Source: Leifsonia sp. ku-ls (GTDB taxonomy: Bacteria > Actinomycetota > Actinomycetes > Actinomycetales > Microbacteriaceae). From it: a stretch of 64,000 bases of DNA. Shown piece after piece: positions 20,117 to 29,414 of this stretch (its first letter is position 1; each line of letters begins with the position of its first letter). The notes beneath the pieces were generated by a model that ran no database searches, had not been told where the DNA came from, and saw only the letters and a program-made list of their open reading frames with translations. The stretch spans positions 158,844 to 222,843 of the forward strand of contig QKXI01000008.1 in assembly GCA_003367665.1 (NCBI GenBank). The letters are read 5' to 3'. The position numbers were made by a program, and so were the translations under genes.

Positions 20117-21180
20117 TGGCGCTCCCAGAAGCTCGGGCCGACGGGCTCGTGGAAGTCGCTGCGGGCGACCAGGTAGCCATCGGCGTCGACGGTGATCGGC
20201 AGCTGCGGCAGCGGCCGCTTCGCCGGTCCGAAGATGACCTGCGCCTCGTGCGTGATGTCGAACTGCGACTGGTGGCACGGGCAGAGCAGGTGGTGGGTCT
20301 GCTGCTCGTAGAGCGCCACCGGGCACCCGACGTGCGTGCAGATCTTGGAGTAGGCGACGATGCCGTCGTAGTTCCAGTTCTCACGGCCCTTGGAGACGTG
20401 CAGGTCTTCGGGCTTGAGGCGCATGAGCAGCACGGCGGCCTTGGCCTTCTGCTCCAGCATGTCCGGAGCCTCGTTGAGGCCCTCGGGGATGACGTGGAAG
20501 GCGCTGCCCAGCGTCACGTCGGACGCCTTGATGGGCGTTCCGGTTGGGTCGCGGGTGAGGCGGACGCCCTTGGCCCACATCGTCTGGGAGAGCAGCTCCA
20601 CCGGGTCTTCGTTCTCGGGCGCGAGGCCGCGGAAGAGGACGACGGCGGGGAGCGGGAAGGCGATCAGGGCGCCGATGAGGCTGTTGCGCACGAGGATGCG
20701 GCGGCTGAAGCCGGACTCCTCGTCGGCCTGGCGGAAGATCTCCGCCGCGCGCTCGGTGGTCGCCTCGCTGCCGCGCACCGGGTGGCGGAGGTCGACGCCC
20801 TCCTTCTCGTGCATGAGCGCCTTGCCCCAGTGGACGGCGCCGATGCCGATGGCGAGGAGCGCCAGGGCGCTGCCGATGCCGATGAACAGGTTGTTCAGTC
20901 GGACCGAGCCCGGGTCGCCGTCGACGATCGGGAAGGCGAGGTAGGCGGCGACCGCCCACACCGATCCCGCGATCGACAGGTAGAACAGCGTGTAGACGGT
21001 GCGCTCGGCGCGCCGCTCCTTCCGCGGGTCGAGGTCGGTGACCCGCGGGCGGTGCGGCGGGAACCCGGGGTTCTCGACGGCGTCGCGGATGATCACCGCG
21101 GTGCCGGGGTCGCCGGCGCGGTGCTCCTCAGACGGACGGGCGGGCGTCAGCTCGTGCCCGCCGTTGTCGTCCTGTGCCAT
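20113..21180 (-). CDS. qcrA: Cytochrome bc1 complex Rieske iron-sulfur subunit
   Basis: A 355-residue Rieske protein with three N-terminal membrane helices (about 62-85, 96-118, 165-186), as in actinobacterial bc1. The 2Fe-2S site is complete: Cys281-Thr-His283 and Cys300-Pro-Cys302-His303, with Cys286 and Cys302 as the disulfide. An insertion lies between the helices and the Rieske fold. It transfers electrons from menaquinol to QcrC. Start ATG 21180; the gene begins 45 nt after qcrC. Confidence 0.96.
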   Translation of the reverse strand: MAQDDNGGHELTPARPSEEHRAGDPGTAVIIRDAVENPGFPPHRPRVTDLDPRKERRAERTVYTLFYLSIAGSVWAVAAYLAFPIVDGDPGSVRLNNLFIGIGSALALLAIGIGAVHWGKALMHEKEGVDLRHPVRGSEATTERAAEIFRQADEESGFSRRILVRNSLIGALIAFPLPAVVLFRGLAPENEDPVELLSQTMWAKGVRLTRDPTGTPIKASDVTLGSAFHVIPEGLNEAPDMLEQKAKAAVLLMRLKPEDLHVSKGRENWNYDGIVAYSKICTHVGCPVALYEQQTHHLLCPCHQSQFDITHEAQVIFGPAKRPLPQLPITVDADGYLVARSDFHEPVGPSFWERH

Positions 21181-21225
21181 TGCTCTCCTTCTTAGCCTGT
21201 GTTCGTACCTGAGTGCGGATCCGGA

Positions 21226-22071
21226 TTAGTTCGACTTCGCCGTGATCCACACGGTGAGGGCGACGATGGCGCCCAGACCGAAGATCCAGAGGAAGAGGCC
21301 CTCGGCCACCGGGCCGAGCGAGCCGAGCTCGAAGCCACCCGGCGACGGGTTGTTCTGGATGTACTTCAGGTACGTGATGATGTCGGCCTTGCCCTGCGGC
21401 GTGATGTTCAGATCGTTGAAGACCGGCATGTTCTGCGGTCCGGTGATCATGGCCTCGTAGATGTGCTGGGCGCTGACGCCGGTGAGCGGCGGGGCGTACT
21501 TGCCCTCGGTGAGGGCGCCGCCCGCGCCGGCCACGTTGTGGCACATGGCGCAGTTGATGCGGAAGAGCTCGGCGCCGTGGGCGGCGTTGCCCTTGCCGTC
21601 GAGGTACTTCTGCTCCGGGATGGACGGGCCGGGGGCGAGGGACGCGACGTAGTCGGCCAGCGCCTTCACCTGCTCGTCGGTGAACTGGACCGGCTTCTCC
21701 TGCGCCTGCGGGCCCTGCATCTGCATGGGCATGCGGCCGGTGCCGACCTGGAAGTCGACCGCGGCGGCGCCGACGCCGATCAGGCTCGGAGCGACCGAGC
21801 TGCCCTGGGCGTCGAGGCCGTGGCAGGTGGCGCAGTTGGACTGGAAGAGCTTCTTGCCCTCGTCGACCGAGCTCTGGCTCGCCGCCGCGACCTGCGGCTC
21901 CTCGGCGGAGGCCGTCGTGGTGGTGAACGCGGCGTAGGCGCCGCCGGTCAGGCCGAGCCCGATCGCGAGGAGCGCGACGGTGGCCAGGGGGTGACGGCGA
22001 CCGGTCTTGCGCGCGGGCTTCGCCGAGCGGACGGGCGAGGCCGTTGCTTTTCCGGGTGTACGGGGACGCAT
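21226..22071 (-). CDS. qcrC: Diheme cytochrome c subunit of the bc1 complex
   Basis: A 281-residue protein with an N-terminal signal-anchor (LATVALLAIGLGLTGGAYA), two CxxCH heme sites (Cys80-Cys83-His84, CATCHG; Cys174-Cys177-His178, CAMCHN) and a C-terminal membrane helix (LWIFGLGAIVALTVWI). Two fused cytochrome c domains allow direct electron transfer to CuA of CtaC, so no soluble cytochrome c is needed. Start ATG 22071 (MRPRTPGK) with a basic N-terminus. It is 23 nt downstream of ctaE. Confidence 0.96.
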   Translation of the reverse strand: MRPRTPGKATASPVRSAKPARKTGRRHPLATVALLAIGLGLTGGAYAAFTTTTASAEEPQVAAASQSSVDEGKKLFQSNCATCHGLDAQGSSVAPSLIGVGAAAVDFQVGTGRMPMQMQGPQAQEKPVQFTDEQVKALADYVASLAPGPSIPEQKYLDGKGNAAHGAELFRINCAMCHNVAGAGGALTEGKYAPPLTGVSAQHIYEAMITGPQNMPVFNDLNITPQGKADIITYLKYIQNNPSPGGFELGSLGPVAEGLFLWIFGLGAIVALTVWITAKSN

Positions 22072-22094
22072 GGGGTGAAGAACGCTCCTGTTTC

Positions 22095-22733
22095 CTATCG
22101 GATGATGTAGATGACCGCGAACAGGCCGATCCACACGACGTCGACGAAGTGCCAGTAGTAGGAGACGACGATCGCGCTGGTCGCCTCCTTGTGGCCGAAG
22201 GTCTTGACCGCGAACGCGCGGCCGATCACGAGCAGGAAGGCGATGAGGCCGCCCGTCACGTGGAGTCCGTGGAAGCCGGTCGTCAGGTAGAAGGCCGAGC
22301 CGTAGGCGTTGGAGCTGAGCGAGATGCCCTCGGAGACGAGCGTGGCGTACTCGAGGATCTGCCCGGAGACGAAGATCGCGCCGAGGATGTACGAGAGGGT
22401 GAACCACTCGACCATTCCCCACTTCACCGGGCTCCAGCCCGTGCGGCGCGGCTGCAGGCGCTCCGCCGCGAAGACGCCGAACTGGCAGGTGAAGGAACTG
22501 GCGACCAGGATGATCGTGTTCGTCAGCGAGTACGGGATGTTGAGGTGCTGCGTCTCGGCGGCCCACAGATCGGGCGACGTCGACTTGAGCGTGAAGTAGA
22601 TCGCGAACAGGCCCGCGAAGAACATCACCTCCGAGCCGAGCCAGACGATCGTGCCGACGGCCACGACATTGGGCCGGTTGATCGCCGGCGCACTCGCTGA
22701 GGGAGAAAGGGAAGTGCTCGTCACGTAACCCAT
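22095..22733 (-). CDS. ctaE: Cytochrome c oxidase subunit III
   Basis: A 212-residue, five-helix subunit III that heads the ctaE-qcrC-qcrA-qcrB operon, the standard actinobacterial arrangement. Motifs are [17 protein letters not shown] (about 30-46), [10 protein letters not shown] (about 152-161) and [14 protein letters not shown]. It stabilises the oxidase and its proton uptake. ATG 22733 is used; an in-frame GTG four codons later (MTSTSLS) is nearly as likely, and neither has a strong ribosome-binding site. Confidence 0.95.
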   Translation of the reverse strand: MGYVTSTSLSPSASAPAINRPNVVAVGTIVWLGSEVMFFAGLFAIYFTLKSTSPDLWAAETQHLNIPYSLTNTIILVASSFTCQFGVFAAERLQPRRTGWSPVKWGMVEWFTLSYILGAIFVSGQILEYATLVSEGISLSSNAYGSAFYLTTGFHGLHVTGGLIAFLLVIGRAFAVKTFGHKEATSAIVVSYYWHFVDVVWIGLFAVIYIIR

Positions 22734-22852
22734 TATGGCTGAAAAGAAGCCATGGTTTTCCCACCTAGGGGGCTTGAATCGGCCGGAATTGCGGTGAGGA
22801 CGGCCAACCTGTGCCCGATGGGCCGGTATCGCCGTGGCGTGTCGCCCGCCGA

Positions 22853-22858
22853 TAGGAT
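22853..22858 (+). promoter_or_regulatory. -10 box of trpD
   Basis: TAGGAT, 6 nt before the trpD ATG; the intervening CGCCTC has no ribosome-binding character, so trpD is probably leaderless. Confidence 0.55.
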
Positions 22859-22864
22859 CGCCTC

Positions 22865-23914
22865 ATGTCCCACACGCAGTCCTGGTCGTCCGTGCTGACG
22901 TCGCTCCTCGCCGGGGAGCACCTGAGCGTGGCGGACGCGGCGTGGGCGATGGACCAGGTGATGACGGGCGAGGCGACCGACGCCCAACTGGCGGCCTTCC
23001 TCATCGCGCTGCGCGCCAAGGGCGAGACCGTCGACGAGATCGTCGGCTTCCGGGATGCGATCCTCGACCACGCCGTGCCGCTCGACGTCGACCCGATGGC
23101 GCTCGACATCGTCGGCACCGGCGGAGACCGCTTCGGCACCGTGAACGTGTCGACCACGGCGTCCATCGTCGCCGCTGCGGCCGGCGTCCCGGTGATCAAG
23201 CACGGCAACCGCGCGGCGAGCTCCTCCTCGGGCTCGTCGGATGTGCTGGCCGCCCTCGGGATCGACCTGACGCTCCCCGCCGAGCGCGTCGCCGAGGTGC
23301 TGCAGACCGCGGGCATCACCTTCGCGTTCGCGAGCGCGTTCCATCCCGGGTTCGCCCACGCCGGCCCGGTGCGGGCACAGCTCGGCGTCCCTACCGTCTT
23401 CAACTACCTCGGCCCGCTGTGCAACCCCGCGCGGCCCGAGGCGTCCGCGGTCGGCGTCGCGACGCTCGATTGCATCCCGCTCATCGTCGGCGTGTTCCAG
23501 ACCCGCGGCGCGACCGCGCTGGTCTTCCGCGGAGACGACGGGCTCGACGAGCTGTCGACCACCGGTCACAGCCACGTCTGGGAGGTCTCGAGGGGCCTCG
23601 TCACCGAGCACGACATCGACCCGCGCGATCTCGGCATCCCGCGCGCGCGGATCGACGACCTGCTCGGGAAGGACGCCGCGTACAACGCGGCTGTCGTGCG
23701 TGCCGTGCTGGCGGGCGAAGAGGGCCCCGTGCGCGACATCGTCCTGCTCAACGCGGCGGCCGGGCTCGTGTCCTACGAGCTCGCGTCCGACCCGTCGAGG
23801 GTCCAGGAGTCCATCCTGGATCGTTTCCGTTCGCAAATGGCGGTCGCCGCCCAGGCGATCGACTCCGGGGCTGCGGCCGCGAAGCTCGACGAATGGGTGG
23901 CGGCGACGCACTGA
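22865..23914 (+). CDS. trpD: Anthranilate phosphoribosyltransferase
   Basis: A 349-residue enzyme that joins anthranilate to PRPP, the second committed step of tryptophan synthesis. Motifs are [20 protein letters not shown] (about 80-99, PRPP site), [15 protein letters not shown] (about 107-121) and [13 protein letters not shown] (about 181-193). No other trp genes are near. It is divergent from ctaE, the same neighbourhood as in mycobacteria. Confidence 0.96.
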   Translation: MSHTQSWSSVLTSLLAGEHLSVADAAWAMDQVMTGEATDAQLAAFLIALRAKGETVDEIVGFRDAILDHAVPLDVDPMALDIVGTGGDRFGTVNVSTTASIVAAAAGVPVIKHGNRAASSSSGSSDVLAALGIDLTLPAERVAEVLQTAGITFAFASAFHPGFAHAGPVRAQLGVPTVFNYLGPLCNPARPEASAVGVATLDCIPLIVGVFQTRGATALVFRGDDGLDELSTTGHSHVWEVSRGLVTEHDIDPRDLGIPRARIDDLLGKDAAYNAAVVRAVLAGEEGPVRDIVLLNAAAGLVSYELASDPSRVQESILDRFRSQMAVAAQAIDSGAAAAKLDEWVAATH

Positions 23915-23918
23915 CAGC

Positions 23919-23933
23919 AGTGGAGACTCCACT
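23919..23933. promoter_or_regulatory. 15-nt perfect palindrome upstream of dhaK
   Basis: AGTGGAG-A-CTCCACT lies 21 nt before the dhaK ATG, followed by a third GGAGTGG. It could be an operator or a short stem. No regulator gene is adjacent, so this stays a suggestion. Confidence 0.3.
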
Positions 23934-23954
23934 GGAGTGGAAGGAAGGGTTTCG

Positions 23955-24953
23955 ATGAAGAAGCTCATCAACGACGTGCCCGACGTCGTGACCGAGTCCC
24001 TCGCGGGGTTCGGCCGGGCTCACGCCGACATCGTCCGGGTGTCGCAGGATCCGAAGTTCGTCTCACGCGCCGACGGCCCCGTCCAGGGCAAGGTCGGACT
24101 GGTCAGCGGTGGCGGCAGCGGCCACGAGCCCCTCCACGCCGGCTTCGTCGGCAAGGGGATGCTCGACGCCGCGGTGCCCGGCGAGGTGTTCACCTCTCCC
24201 ACACCCATGCCGATCGTCGAGGCCACCAAGGCCGCGGACGGCGGCGCCGGCGTGCTCCACATCGTCAAGAACTACACGGGAGACGTGCTCAACTTCGAGA
24301 CGGCGGCCGACCTGGTCGGCGCCGAGGGCATCACCGTGCGGTCCGTCGTCGTGAACGACGACGTCGCCGTGCAGGACTCGCTGTACACCGCCGGCCGCCG
24401 CGGCGTCGCGGGGACGGTGCTGGTCGAGAAGATCGCGGGCGCGGCCGCCGACCGCGGCGACGACCTCGACGCCGTCACGGCGATCGCGGAGCGCGTCAAC
24501 GCCAACGTGCGCTCGATCGGCCTCGCGCTGACCGACGGGACCGTGCCGCACGCGGGCGAGCCCGGGTTCGTGCTGCCGGAGGACGAGATCGAGTTCGGCG
24601 TCGGCATCCACGGCGAGCCCGGCCGCGAGCGCATCAAGCTCGAGCCGGCGGACCGCCTGGTGGACCGGATGATGGACGCGATCCTCTCCGACCTGTCCTT
24701 CGAGGGCTCCCCGGTGCTGCTGTTCGTCAACGGCATGGGCGGGACGCCGCTGTCGGAGCTCTACATCCTGTTCCGTCGCGCCGCCGAGATCCTCGACGAG
24801 CGGGGGATCGAGCTCGGCCGGTCACTGGTGGGCAACTACGTCACCTCGCTGGAGATGCAGGGCGCCTCGATCACCGTGCTCAAGCTGGACGACGAGTTCA
24901 CGCAGCTGTGGGACGCGCCGGTGCACACCGCCGCCCTGCGCTGGGGTCTCTGA
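23955..24953 (+). CDS. dhaK: Dihydroxyacetone kinase, substrate-binding subunit DhaK
   Basis: A 332-residue subunit that binds dihydroxyacetone covalently through a histidine, here His219 (GVGIHGEPG). N-terminal [18 protein letters not shown] (about 49-66) and [13 protein letters not shown] (about 102-114) are family motifs. It passes bound dihydroxyacetone to DhaL for phosphorylation. ATG 23955 is preceded by GGAAGGAAGGG. It opens the dhaK-dhaL-dhaM operon, 40 nt after trpD. Confidence 0.96.
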   Translation: MKKLINDVPDVVTESLAGFGRAHADIVRVSQDPKFVSRADGPVQGKVGLVSGGGSGHEPLHAGFVGKGMLDAAVPGEVFTSPTPMPIVEATKAADGGAGVLHIVKNYTGDVLNFETAADLVGAEGITVRSVVVNDDVAVQDSLYTAGRRGVAGTVLVEKIAGAAADRGDDLDAVTAIAERVNANVRSIGLALTDGTVPHAGEPGFVLPEDEIEFGVGIHGEPGRERIKLEPADRLVDRMMDAILSDLSFEGSPVLLFVNGMGGTPLSELYILFRRAAEILDERGIELGRSLVGNYVTSLEMQGASITVLKLDDEFTQLWDAPVHTAALRWGL

Positions 24954-24985
24954 GAAGCCGGAACCGACAAGACAAGGAGGCGTCG

Positions 24986-25618
24986 ATGACGCTGGACACG
25001 AACTGGGTCACGGAGTGGATCGCCGCGGCCGCCGCATCCATCGGCGAGCACAAGCAGGAGCTGAACACGCTCGACCGCGAGATCGGCGACGGCGACCACG
25101 GCGAGAACATGGACCGCGGCCTGAAGGCGTCGGTCGCGGCACTGGAGAAGCTGCCGGACGACGCCACGCCGAACGCCGCGCTGCGCTCGGTGGCCATGAC
25201 CCTGATCTCGACGGTGGGAGGCGCGTCGGGCCCGCTGTACGGCACGGCGTTCCTCAAGGCGGCGGAGCCGGTGGGCGACGCCGACGCGATCGACGAGAAG
25301 ACGCTCGTCGCGGCCCTGACGGCCGCGCGCGACGGCATCGTGTCCCGCGGGAAGGCCGAGCCGGGCGACAAGACGATGGTCGACGCCTGGACGCCGGCGG
25401 TGGACGCCGCCGCGGCGGCGCAGGAGTCGGGGGCCTCGGCCGCCGGCATCCTGGCCGCGGCGGCGGAGGCCGCCGAGAAGGGCGCGGCCGCCACCGAGCC
25501 GCTCGTGGCCCGCAAGGGCCGGGCGAGCTACCTCGGCGAGCGGTCAGCCGGACACCGCGACCCGGGGGCGCAGTCGACGGCGCTGCTGCTTCGCGCCGCG
25601 GCCGGAGTGGCCGGATGA
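24986..25618 (+). CDS. dhaL: Dihydroxyacetone kinase, nucleotide-binding subunit DhaL
   Basis: A 210-residue subunit that carries tightly bound ADP, rephosphorylated by DhaM, and phosphorylates dihydroxyacetone on DhaK. The metal/ADP site DREIGDGDHGENMDRG is at about residues 31-46, followed by GGASGPLYGTAFL and RKGRASYLGERSAGHRDPGA. ATG 24986 is preceded by AAGGAGG. It overlaps dhaM by 4 nt. Confidence 0.95.
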   Translation: MTLDTNWVTEWIAAAAASIGEHKQELNTLDREIGDGDHGENMDRGLKASVAALEKLPDDATPNAALRSVAMTLISTVGGASGPLYGTAFLKAAEPVGDADAIDEKTLVAALTAARDGIVSRGKAEPGDKTMVDAWTPAVDAAAAAQESGASAAGILAAAAEAAEKGAAATEPLVARKGRASYLGERSAGHRDPGAQSTALLLRAAAGVAG

Positions 25619-26325
25619 GCGAGAAGGTCGGCGTCGTCTTCGTCTCGCACAGCCCGCAGATCGCTCAGGGGATGGTGGCGCTCGCCGGTCAGATGGCCGG
25701 CTCGGTGTCGCTGGTGGCCGCGGGCGGCACCGACGACGACGGGATCGGCACCAGCTTCACGAAGGTGATGTCCGGCGTGTCGGAGGCCGACGGCGGGGCG
25801 GGCGTCGTGGTGATCAGCGACCTCGGCTCCGCGCTGCTCACGGCGGAGACCGTGCTCGACATGCTGGACGAGGACCAGCGCGCCCGCGTGCGCGTGGTCG
25901 ACGTCCCGTTCGTCGAGGGCGGGGTCGCCGCCGCGGTGGCCGCGGAGTCGGGCGGGAGCCTGGACGACGTGGTCGCGGCCGCGGAAGGCGCCGTGGACGC
26001 GTGGGCCGGGAAGGGCGGCGCGTCCGAGCCGGCAGCCGCTGCGGCTCCGGCCGAGGCTCCCGCCGACGGTCCGTACGAGCGCGAGGTGCTCGTGCGCAAC
26101 CCCGAGGGGCTGCACGCGCGCCCGGCGGCCGAGTTCGTCAAGCTCGCGAACACCTTCCCCGCGAAGGTGACGGTGAACGGCAAGGACGCGAAGAGCCTCC
26201 TCGGAATCATGTCCCTCGGCCTCACCGCCGGCTCCACCGCCCGCATCGCCACCGACACCCCCGACGGCCGCCCCGCCGTCGACGCCCTGGCCGACCTCGT
26301 CGACACCGGCTTCGGCGAGCTCTGA
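25615..26325 (+). CDS. dhaM: Dihydroxyacetone kinase phosphotransfer subunit DhaM (EIIA-HPr form)
   Basis: A 236-residue phosphoryl donor. The N-terminal EIIA-mannose-like domain has phospho-His12 (FVSHSPQIAQG). An Ala/Pro linker (about 135-152) leads to an HPr domain with phospho-His167 (NPEGLHARPAAEFV). The Enzyme I-like third domain of the E. coli protein is absent, so phosphate must come from the general PTS Enzyme I, which is not encoded in this window. ATGA overlap with dhaL couples translation. Confidence 0.94.
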   Translation: MSEKVGVVFVSHSPQIAQGMVALAGQMAGSVSLVAAGGTDDDGIGTSFTKVMSGVSEADGGAGVVVISDLGSALLTAETVLDMLDEDQRARVRVVDVPFVEGGVAAAVAAESGGSLDDVVAAAEGAVDAWAGKGGASEPAAAAAPAEAPADGPYEREVLVRNPEGLHARPAAEFVKLANTFPAKVTVNGKDAKSLLGIMSLGLTAGSTARIATDTPDGRPAVDALADLVDTGFGEL

Positions 26326-26337
26326 CCCCCCCATCAA

Positions 26338-26394
26338 CGCTTCCTCGAAAAGTCCGGCCGATCCCGGCGTGTCGGCGGATTAATCGAGGAAGCG
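26338..26394. terminator. Long palindrome between dhaM and a convergent GNAT gene
   Basis: 11-bp outer arms CGCTTCCTCGA (26338-26348) and TCGAGGAAGCG (26384-26394), and an inner TCCGGCCGA/TCGGCGGA pairing with one bulge. The right arm encodes the last codons of the GNAT gene, whose TAA stop lies in the loop side. No T-tract is present. Confidence 0.55.
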
Positions 26395-26916
26395 ATGGTG
26401 AGGGGTGGGGGTGGCAGGGAGGGGGAGGGACATTTCGCGCTCTTGGGCGGTGCGGTCTAGGGGGTAGGGCTGGGTGCGGCCGGTGAAGACGAAGCCGCGG
26501 CGGAGGTAGGAGCGGATGGCCGGCTCGTTGCGCTCGTGCACGTCGAGCAGCAGCCGGTCGCCGCGGCCGCGCGCCCAGGCGATGACCGCGTCGAGCAGGG
26601 CATCCGTCATCCCGTGCTCGCGTCCGCGCCAGGCGGGCGTCACGTAGACGCCGACGAGGTACGGTTCCGCCGCGGCCGACGACTGGAAGCCGCCCATGCT
26701 GCCGAGCCAGCGTCCGTCGTCGGCGACCGCCGCGAACAGCCGGCTGGTCGACGACGTGTTCGCGGCGCGCCGCCGCCAGTGCTCGTCGGGATGCCTGCGC
26801 GCGTGCTCGAGCGTCTCCAGGAACGCGATCGGCGCGTCCTGCAGCATCTCGAACCGCAGCGCGCGGTACTGCTGCCAGTCGTCCTCGGTGCTGGCGCGGA
26901 CGACCCAGCCGGCCAC
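26380..26916 (-). CDS. GNAT-family N-acetyltransferase
   Basis: A 178-residue acetyltransferase. The N-terminal VVRASTEDDWQQYRALRFEM is a typical GNAT opening. The acetyl-CoA region is VGVYVTPAWRGREHGMTDAL (about 95-114), and the C-terminal part has NEPAIRSYLRRGFVFTGRTQ. The substrate is unknown. GTG 26916 is chosen as start, 2 nt after the aminotransferase stop, with GACGG just upstream; the pair is probably co-transcribed. The 3-prime end runs into a long palindrome. Confidence 0.85.
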   Translation of the reverse strand: MAGWVVRASTEDDWQQYRALRFEMLQDAPIAFLETLEHARRHPDEHWRRRAANTSSTSRLFAAVADDGRWLGSMGGFQSSAAAEPYLVGVYVTPAWRGREHGMTDALLDAVIAWARGRGDRLLLDVHERNEPAIRSYLRRGFVFTGRTQPYPLDRTAQEREMSLPLPATPTPHHRFLD

Positions 26917-26918
26917 CG

Positions 26919-28217
26919 TCAGTCCCGGCCGGCGAGCAGCGTCTCGGCCTCGGCGAGGAGGATCGCCGTGCACAGCCCGTCGAGCGCGAGCTCCAGCTCC
27001 GACAGCGGCGGGAACGTCGGCGCGATGCGGATGTTGGCGTCGCGCGGGTCGTCGCCGTACGGGAACGTCGCACCCGCCGGGGTGACCGCGATCCCGGCCT
27101 CCTTCGCCAGCTGCACCGCGCGCTTGGCGCTGCCGTCGAGCACGTCCAGGCTGACGAAGTAGCCGCCCTTCGGCGCGTTCCAGGAGCCGGCGCCCCACGG
27201 CGCGAGCCGCTCGCGGAACGCCGCGTCGACCGCCGCGAACTTCGGCTCCAGGATGGCGCGGTGCTTCTCCATGTGCGCGGCGAGCCCGTCGGCGTCCTTC
27301 AGCAGCTGGGCGTGCCGGAGCTGGTTGAGCTTGTCCGGCCCGATGCTCTGCGCGGCCGAGTTGTGCTGGAACCAGGCGACGTTCGTCTCCGAGGCGCCGA
27401 AGAACGCGACGCCGGCGCCCGGGAAGGTGACCTTGGACGTGGACGCGAAGATCAGCGGACGGTCCGGGTTGCCCGCCTCGGCGGCCAGCGCCAGCACGTC
27501 GATCGGCGCCGGCCGGTCGTCGCTCAGGTGGTGCACCACGTACGCGTTGTCCCAGAACAGGCGGAAGTCGGGGGCGGCGGGCAGCGAGACGAGCGCGCGC
27601 ACCACCTCCTCGCTGTACACCGCGCCGGTCGGGTTGGAGTAGACCGGCACGCACCACATGCCCTTGATGCTGTCGTCGGCGGCGAGCAGCGAGGCGACGG
27701 CCTCCACGTCCGGGCCGTCCTCGTTCATCGGCACCGGGATCATCCGGATGCCGAACCGCTCCAGGATGGTGAAGTGCCGGTCGTAGCCCGGCACCGGCGC
27801 CAGGAAGCTGATCGACTGCCGCCCCCATGGCAGCTCGCCGCCCGGCACGCCGTGGAGCAGCGCCTGCGCGATCGTGTCGTGCATGATCGTGAGGCTCGAG
27901 TTGCCGAGCGCCAGCAGCTGCGCCACCGGGACCTGCAGCGCGTCGGCGAAGATCGCCCGCAGCTCCGGCAGCCCGTTCGGGCCGCCGTAGTTGCGGAGGT
28001 CGGTGCCGGCCGCGTCCCGGTACGCGCCGTCGGGCAGGTGGAGCAGGTCGTTCGAGAGGTCGAGCTGGTCGGCGGACGGCTTGCCGCGCGTGATGTCCAG
28101 CGACAGACCGGCGGCCTTCAGCGCGTCGTACGCCTGCGTGAAGGCGGCGTGCGCCTCGCGAAGGGCGGCGGTGTCGAGGTCGGCCAGGGGTGCGGGGGAG
28201 AGCGGTGCGGAGGTCAC
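26919..28217 (-). CDS. Class I aminotransferase, AspT-like (type Ic)
   Basis: A 432-residue PLP enzyme related to the actinobacterial aspartate aminotransferase AspT group, judging by DITRGKPSADQLDLSNDLL (about 42-60), LFWDNAYVVHHL and the PLP-lysine region FASTSKVTFPGAGVAFFG. It probably transfers amino groups between aspartate and 2-oxoglutarate, but other substrates are possible. GTG 28217 is set as start because TACGAT sits 7 nt upstream and the protein then begins MTSAPLSP at family length; the longer upstream frame overlaps the divergent DUF1345 gene. Confidence 0.88.
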   Translation of the reverse strand: MTSAPLSPAPLADLDTAALREAHAAFTQAYDALKAAGLSLDITRGKPSADQLDLSNDLLHLPDGAYRDAAGTDLRNYGGPNGLPELRAIFADALQVPVAQLLALGNSSLTIMHDTIAQALLHGVPGGELPWGRQSISFLAPVPGYDRHFTILERFGIRMIPVPMNEDGPDVEAVASLLAADDSIKGMWCVPVYSNPTGAVYSEEVVRALVSLPAAPDFRLFWDNAYVVHHLSDDRPAPIDVLALAAEAGNPDRPLIFASTSKVTFPGAGVAFFGASETNVAWFQHNSAAQSIGPDKLNQLRHAQLLKDADGLAAHMEKHRAILEPKFAAVDAAFRERLAPWGAGSWNAPKGGYFVSLDVLDGSAKRAVQLAKEAGIAVTPAGATFPYGDDPRDANIRIAPTFPPLSELELALDGLCTAILLAEAETLLAGRD

Positions 28218-28224
28218 GGGAACG

Positions 28225-28230
28225 ATCGTA
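28225..28230 (-). promoter_or_regulatory. -10 box of the aminotransferase gene
   Basis: TACGAT on the minus strand, 7 nt before GTG 28217. The spacer CGTTCCC lacks a ribosome-binding site. Confidence 0.45.
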
Positions 28231-28280
28231 GCGGCGCTGCCTGCGGCAACGCTCGGCTGACGTGTGCGAACATCCCGGAT

Positions 28281-28925
28281 GTGAGCGACGAAATGATCAG
28301 GATGCGCGGCCGGACCCGCGCGAAGATGGCGACCGCGATCGCCGGCGGCGTGATCGTCGGCGTGGTGGTCGGCCTCCTGAACGCCTGGCACTATGCGGTG
28401 ATCGCGGGCTGGGGCGGCGCCTGCCTGGTGTACATCACCTGGGTCTGGGTCTCCGTGTGGCGGCTCGACGGCGCCCAGACGAGGCTGCACGCCACGATGG
28501 AGGACCCGGGACGCCGCACGCTCGACCTGGTGGTCATCCTGGCGTCCGCCGCCAGTGTCGCGGGCGTCGTCTACATCGTGGTCGACGCCAAGCACCTGAA
28601 CGGCGGCGCGCAGGTCGGGGTCGCACTACTGGCCGTGGTGAGCGTCGCGCTGTCCTGGACCCTCGTGCACACCGTCTACACGCTGCGGTACGCGCGGCTC
28701 TACTACCGCCGCGGAGGCGGGGTCGACTTCAACCAGAAGGAGGACCCGCGCTACAGCGACTTCGCGTACCTGTCGTTCACACTCGGGATGACCTTCCAGG
28801 TGTCGGACACGGATGTGTCCAACTCCGACATCCGCCGGACGATCCTGCACCACACGATGCTGTCGTACCTGTTCGGCACGGTCATCGTGGCCGCCACGGT
28901 GAACCTCGTCGCCGGACTCGGCTGA
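28281..28925 (+). CDS. DUF1345 membrane protein
   Basis: A 214-residue integral membrane protein. Hydrophobic segments lie at about 16-35 (AIAGGVIVGVVVGLLNAW), 38-56, 80-100, 112-132 and 187-211. The C-terminal half has FNQKEDPRYSDFAYLSFTLG and TFQVSDTDVSNSDIRR, signatures of DUF1345. Function is unknown. GTG 28281 is used; an ATG at 28293 is equally possible. It is divergent from the aminotransferase gene and converges with folA, 3 nt away. Confidence 0.8.
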   Translation: MSDEMIRMRGRTRAKMATAIAGGVIVGVVVGLLNAWHYAVIAGWGGACLVYITWVWVSVWRLDGAQTRLHATMEDPGRRTLDLVVILASAASVAGVVYIVVDAKHLNGGAQVGVALLAVVSVALSWTLVHTVYTLRYARLYYRRGGGVDFNQKEDPRYSDFAYLSFTLGMTFQVSDTDVSNSDIRRTILHHTMLSYLFGTVIVAATVNLVAGLG

Positions 28926-28928
28926 GAA

Positions 28929-29414
28929 TCACCGAAGGTAGGTCACGAAGCGGTACCGCATCCCGTTGGAGCCGGTCTGCCAGTCGCCGGCGTCGACGCT
29001 CGACCAGCCGTCGCCGGGCTCCGGCGCCCGCGTGTCGCCGTCGACGTCGAGGTCGATCTCGGTGACCTCCAGCCGGTCGGCGATGGGCAGCGCCTGCCGG
29101 TACAGCTCCGCGCCGCCGGTGATCCACACCGTGTCCGCGTCGCCGGCCGCGGCCAGCGCGTCCTCCAGCGAATGCGCCACGACCGCGCCCGGCGCCGTCC
29201 AGTCGGCCTGGCGGGTGACGACGATGTTGGTGCGGCCGGGGAGTGGGCGGTAGCGCTCCGGCAGCGACTCCCAGGTGCGGCGGCCCATCACCACCGGGTC
29301 GGCGCCGGTGAGCGCGCGGAAGCGGCGCAGGTCCTCCGTGAGGTGCCACGGCATGACGCCGCCGGCGCCGATCACGCGGTCGTTGGCCTGCGCCCAGATC
29401 AGCGCGAGCGTCAT
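28929..29414 (-). CDS. folA: Dihydrofolate reductase
   Basis: A 161-residue enzyme that reduces dihydrofolate to tetrahydrofolate with [25 protein letters not shown] (residues 3-22) is the N-terminal signature. Next come DLRRFRALT with the substrate-site Asp, [12 protein letters not shown] and [15 protein letters not shown] 29414 overlaps the thyA stop by 4 nt, so thyA and folA are translationally coupled, fitting the dihydrofolate produced by ThyA. Confidence 0.96.
   Translation of the reverse strand: MTLALIWAQANDRVIGAGGVMPWHLTEDLRRFRALTGADPVVMGRRTWESLPERYRPLPGRTNIVVTRQADWTAPGAVVAHSLEDALAAAGDADTVWITGGAELYRQALPIADRLEVTEIDLDVDGDTRAPEPGDGWSSVDAGDWQTGSNGMRYRFVTYLR

Noticed and set aside
18497-20326. 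Longer N-terminus for qcrB
   Set aside because: The extra 70 codons overlap qcrA in another frame; TTG 20116 gives a 4-nt overlap with qcrA and the family N-terminus.
26919-28595. Longer N-terminus for the aminotransferase
   Set aside because: It would run through the divergent DUF1345 gene; GTG 28217 has a -10 box 7 nt upstream.
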